From Desulfobacteraceae bacterium (lineage in GTDB: Bacteria; Desulfobacterota; Desulfobacteria; Desulfobacterales; UBA5616): DNA of 34,663 nt. Positions within the stretch are counted from its first letter, which is position 1. Each line of letters opens with the position of its first letter. Below the pieces are notes generated by a model that saw only the letters and a list, made by a program, of their open reading frames with translations, was not told where the DNA came from and did not search any database. The stretch lies in assembly GCA_013791935.1 (NCBI GenBank), contig VMSV01000074.1:1-34663 (forward strand), given 5' to 3'. Both the position numbers and the translations under genes were made by a program. Positions 32,458 to 34,663 of this stretch are shown piece by piece.

Positions 32458-32994
32458 ATGATTTTAAATTCTGACTCCATTAAAGAAGTTGCAGATGTAT
32501 TGAAAGCGCGGGGGGAAACCATCGCTGTGGCTGAATCAACCACAGGGGGTCTGATCTCAGCGCGATTACTGTCGATGCCGGGTGCCTCGGCTTATTTTTT
32601 GGGCGGCACTATCATTTATACGCGGGTGTCCCGCAAGATGTTTCTCGATGCCTCTGCGGAGAAACTGCACGGGGTGAAGCCATTAACCGATGAAATGGCC
32701 ATGTTCTTTGCAATGGCGGTGAGAGAGAAACTCAGCTCCACCTGGGGGATTGCCGAATTGGGAATCGCCGGGCCCACCGGCTCTGCCTATGGATATGACG
32801 CGGGACATAGTGTGATCGCGGTTTCCGGTCCCATTGAAGCTACGGTAAGAATTAACACGGGTCACAATGACAGGGTGAGGAATATGGAAGAATTCACCGA
32901 CGGTGCCTGCCGGCTTCTGAGAGATGTCCTGGTAAGCCGGGTTTCCAAAGCGCCCGGTGCACTGGGGTCGGACCAAGCTAATTGTATGATATAA
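32458..32994 (+). CDS. CinA C-terminal-type nicotinamide-nucleotide amidase
   Basis: 178 residues. It is a stand-alone CinA C-terminal (PncC-like) domain, without the N-terminal MoCF-type domain of full CinA. Motifs: TIAVAESTTGGLISARLLSM, ASAYFLGGTIIYTR, and ELGIAGPTGSAYGYDAGHS; the Ser/Lys active-site segments of the family appear present. The family deamidates nicotinamide mononucleotide to nicotinate mononucleotide in pyridine-nucleotide recycling. GGGCGGTGAAGTGAACG precedes the ATG. The C-terminal ~15 residues are unusual. It stands alone among mobile-element remnants and may have been carried there. Confidence 0.85.
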   Translation: MILNSDSIKEVADVLKARGETIAVAESTTGGLISARLLSMPGASAYFLGGTIIYTRVSRKMFLDASAEKLHGVKPLTDEMAMFFAMAVREKLSSTWGIAELGIAGPTGSAYGYDAGHSVIAVSGPIEATVRINTGHNDRVRNMEEFTDGACRLLRDVLVSRVSKAPGALGSDQANCMI

Positions 32995-33077
32995 AAATAG
33001 ATATCATCATAAAATAGCCCAATTTTGTGGCAATAGTTTCGTTTTTAGTGCTAATAAAAGGGATATATGAAAATTTA

Positions 33078-33251
33078 GTGGCAAGAGTAAATCGTCATTT
33101 TATTCCAGGACATGTTTGGCATTTGACGCACCGCTGTCATAAAAGAGAGTTTCTTGATCAACGACAATTAAAATTCCCGTTTTCCAATATACCTAACGAA
33201 CCTTTATCATTAAAAAAACTTGCAAATACAGTTTTTTCATATATTTTATAA
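33078..33251 (+). pseudogene. RAYT transposase N-terminal fragment
   Basis: From a GTG at 33078 the frame reads VARVNRHFIPGHVWHLTHRC then HKREFL, an excellent RAYT N-terminus with part of the HUH core. After ~33165 the similarity stops and the frame runs to TAA at 33251 through unrelated A/T-rich sequence. It is truncated by a junction, not a frameshift. Confidence 0.72.
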
Positions 33252-33318
33252 CCACCCTCTCGGAGGATAGGGCAACGCTGGGGAGCGACCCGAGCGCCGG
33301 ATGGGGTGACTGAAGTAT

Positions 33319-33345
33319 AAAGGCCGTTAAACATATGCGGCCTTT
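33319..33345 (-). terminator. Hairpin at the end of the istB remnant
   Basis: AAAGGCCG and CGGCCTTT pair perfectly around an 11-base loop that holds the istB stop codon (33327-33329). On the minus strand the stem's last bases are followed by T/A-rich sequence, which fits a terminator for the IS21-type gene. Confidence 0.55.
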
Positions 33346-33880
33346 TGCTTTTCCTTTTTCGACTGCTCCAATCGGTAACTTGATAAGTTCAGTTCCAGCA
33401 CTACGCTGTGATGAACGAGTCGATCGATAGCCGCTGCCGTGGTCATCGGATCCTTAAAAATCTGTTCCCATTTGGAGAACGGCAAATTGCTGGTAATCAT
33501 AATGCTGCTCCGTTCATAACGGTCTGCCAAAAAGGTAAACAACACCTCCATCTCTTCTCGGCTTTGTTGAACGTAGCCGATATCATCGATAATGACAGCA
33601 TCGAAACGAGACAGTTTTTTTAATAGCTTGGCAATCTTGAGATCTCTTTTGGCAAGCAGCAAATCTTGGACCAACTGGCTACAGGGGGGTAAACAGGACG
33701 CGCCGTCCTCTTTCAATGAGCTCATTACCGATGGCACATAAAATATGGGTTTTACCACTCCCTGGATTGCCAAAAGCCAGTATATTTTCTGAACGGTCCA
33801 AAAACGAGCCCTCGGTTAAAGCATTCAAATGGGTTGCCACCCTGGACGGCAAACGTTTCATGTCAAAGTTTTCAGCGGAG
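33327..33880 (-). pseudogene. istB: IS21-family istB (ATPase helper), 5'-truncated and frameshifted
   Basis: The 5' part, in one frame, encodes ENFDMKRLPSRVATHLNAL and the Walker A NILAFGNPGSGKTHILCAIG. It shifts at a G6 run (33689-33695); one base fewer would restore FTPCSQLVQDLLLAKRDL. The second frame carries Walker B FDAVIIDDIGYVQQ, then EEMEVLFTFLADRYE and SIMITSNLPFSKWEQIF. IstB is the DnaA/AAA+-like helper that directs the IstA transposase. The istA gene and the N-terminal ~60-70 residues are absent because an ISKra4 fragment abuts at ~33880. The shift may be real decay or an error in the homopolymer. Confidence 0.8.
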
Positions 33881-34532
33881 GTTCCGTTTTCAGGGGGAAG
33901 TGAGCTGTTTGCAGAACTGACGGACCATCCTGTCAGTGACCATTTCATGCATGATACATTTGAAGATGTGGGGTCTTTTTCTTGCCTTGAGGACGTTATT
34001 CCCACTGCCGACGAGATCATCGAGCGGATCAAAACAATCGATGAAGGCCCCTGGCGGCCGGTATTGGTCGTCGCCTCTGACGGGGCTCATGTACCGACGC
34101 GTGAAAAAGCCAAACGCGATGAGAAAAGAGGCAAAGGTCGTTGGCAGGAAGCCAAGGGGTTCAGGATTTATTGATTGGGCAAGGATCGAATTGTTCATTT
34201 GGCAAGCTGGCATCAGATCCAAAATGAAGATCAGTTTGGCAAGGATTTGGCCATAGTGGCGTCCCGGATACCGCAAGAGAGTCTTCGTATCGGATTATTG
34301 GGTGATGGAGCCGAATGGCTATGGAAACATATGATCGCATGCTTTCCAAAAGGACGGCAGATTCTGGACTATTACCATTGTGCAGAGCATATTCATAAAG
34401 TATCCCGGCTGCAATACGGGGAGCAATCGCCAAAAAGCCTTGAATGGGTGGAAAGCACAATGACCCGGCTTTATTATGCTGAAGTGGACAATGTGATATG
34501 GGGGCTTGACCGGATGAAGCCAAAACGGCGGG
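33880..34532 (+). pseudogene. ISKra4-family transposase fragment with an in-frame stop
   Basis: One frame encodes GGSELFAELTDHPVSDHFMHD, LVVASDGAHVPTREKAK, RGKGRWQEAKGFRIY, then a TGA at 34172-34174, and continues in the same frame as LGKDRIVHLASWHQIQNED, LLGDGAEWLWKHM, DYYHCAEHIHKVSRLQYGE and VIWGLDRMKP. The order and motifs fit ISKra4 DDE transposases; the TGA stands where Leu is expected (TTA to TGA). The 5' part is lost at the istB junction (~33880), and the 3' end is cut by the next IS at 34533. Its apparent stop (TAG, 34541-34543) comes from that IS end. Confidence 0.78.
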
Positions 34533-34663
34533 TGTCAAGATAGATGTCGCCTGAACCGATATTAAGCTGCTTTTTTAAAGGGGTGCACGTCGGTAGCTTT
34601 TTGCTTTTCAGGATTTAGCTGAACCTCGAGCACCGGGTTCCAATTGCGTGTTTGTCTCGACCA
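34533..34663. mobile_element. Partial insertion sequence, right-window end
   Basis: It begins TGTCAAGATAGATGTCGCCT, 19 of 20 bases identical to the inverted end at 81-100. The element interrupts the ISKra4 fragment and continues past the window. The IS family is not assigned. Confidence 0.72.
34562..34663 (-). CDS. C-terminus of the transposase of the right-end IS (partial)
   Basis: 33 codons before TAA at 34562-34564, including RNWNPVLEVQLNPEKQKATD, then VHPFKKAA. The stop lies 29 bases inside the IS end, the usual position for a transposase gene reading toward its terminal repeat. The rest is outside the window and the family is not recognised. The reading rests on position and open frame only. 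Confidence 0.5.
   Translation of the reverse strand, partial: WSRQTRNWNPVLEVQLNPEKQKATDVHPFKKAA

Noticed and set aside
33890..34276. 128-codon minus-strand frame over the ISKra4 remnant
   Set aside because: It is antisense to the ISKra4 transposase frame, which has clear motifs.
1..34663. CRISPR array or intact restriction system
   Set aside because: No regularly spaced identical repeats or cas-like genes are visible, and the HSDR_N protein at 5494 has no methylase or specificity partner.

Overview
The window looks like chromosome of a mesophilic, Gram-negative, probably sulfate-reducing deltaproteobacterium (Desulfobacterales-like). This is inference from gene content: fdhD, an acyl-CoA dehydrogenase next to a thiolase, a PEP-CTERM exported protein with sigma-54 promoters, a GspE/PilB ATPase, and a CheY-type fusion protein. 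No taxonomic marker is present to prove it. Coding density is high in the middle; both ends are built from mobile-element debris. The first and last ~100 bases carry ends of what looks like one insertion-sequence family, so the contig probably stops where that repeat could not be resolved.

Layout. 1-4760: an IS end truncates a large lipoprotein (Ig-like, YVTN/YncE propeller, phosphoesterase), followed by a decayed REP-associated tyrosine transposase (RAYT) and a VapBC-type toxin-antitoxin pair with a clear operator. 4846-12804: a minus-strand housekeeping block, rplU-rpmA-obgE-proB-proA-nadD-rsfS-gpmI, then an HsdR_N-like protein and a metallo-beta-lactamase-fold hydrolase. 13016-13813: fdhD on the plus strand, with no ATG, GTG or TTG start in frame. 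13882-23260: minus-strand LRR protein, coaE, acyl-CoA dehydrogenase, thiolase, GspE/PilB-type ATPase, glycine-zipper/OmpA lipoprotein, and a protein fusing a CheY receiver, a NrtA/CmpA-like ligand-binding domain and a CheW domain. 23581-29450: plus-strand universal stress protein, a two-gene MaoC-type hydratase, an exported chagasin-type inhibitor beside an exported papain-like protease, a small DRR-repeat protein and a PEP-CTERM protein. The last two each sit behind a sigma-54 -24/-12 element.

29700-34663 is an accessory scar: a frameshifted tyrosine integrase, an ORF6N protein, a 46-nt 3' fragment of tRNA-Glu(CTC) that looks like an attachment site, a TumE/TumA toxin-antitoxin pair whose operator lies between -35 and -10, a CinA C-terminal-type amidase, two more RAYT fragments, and nested IS21-, ISKra4- and unassigned-IS remnants.

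The most interesting items are the CheY/ligand-binding/CheW fusion (a possible one-protein cytoplasmic sensor that couples a small molecule to chemotaxis-type signalling), the inhibitor-protease pair, the paired sigma-54 promoters with upstream direct repeats next to the PEP-CTERM gene, and the fdhD start anomaly.
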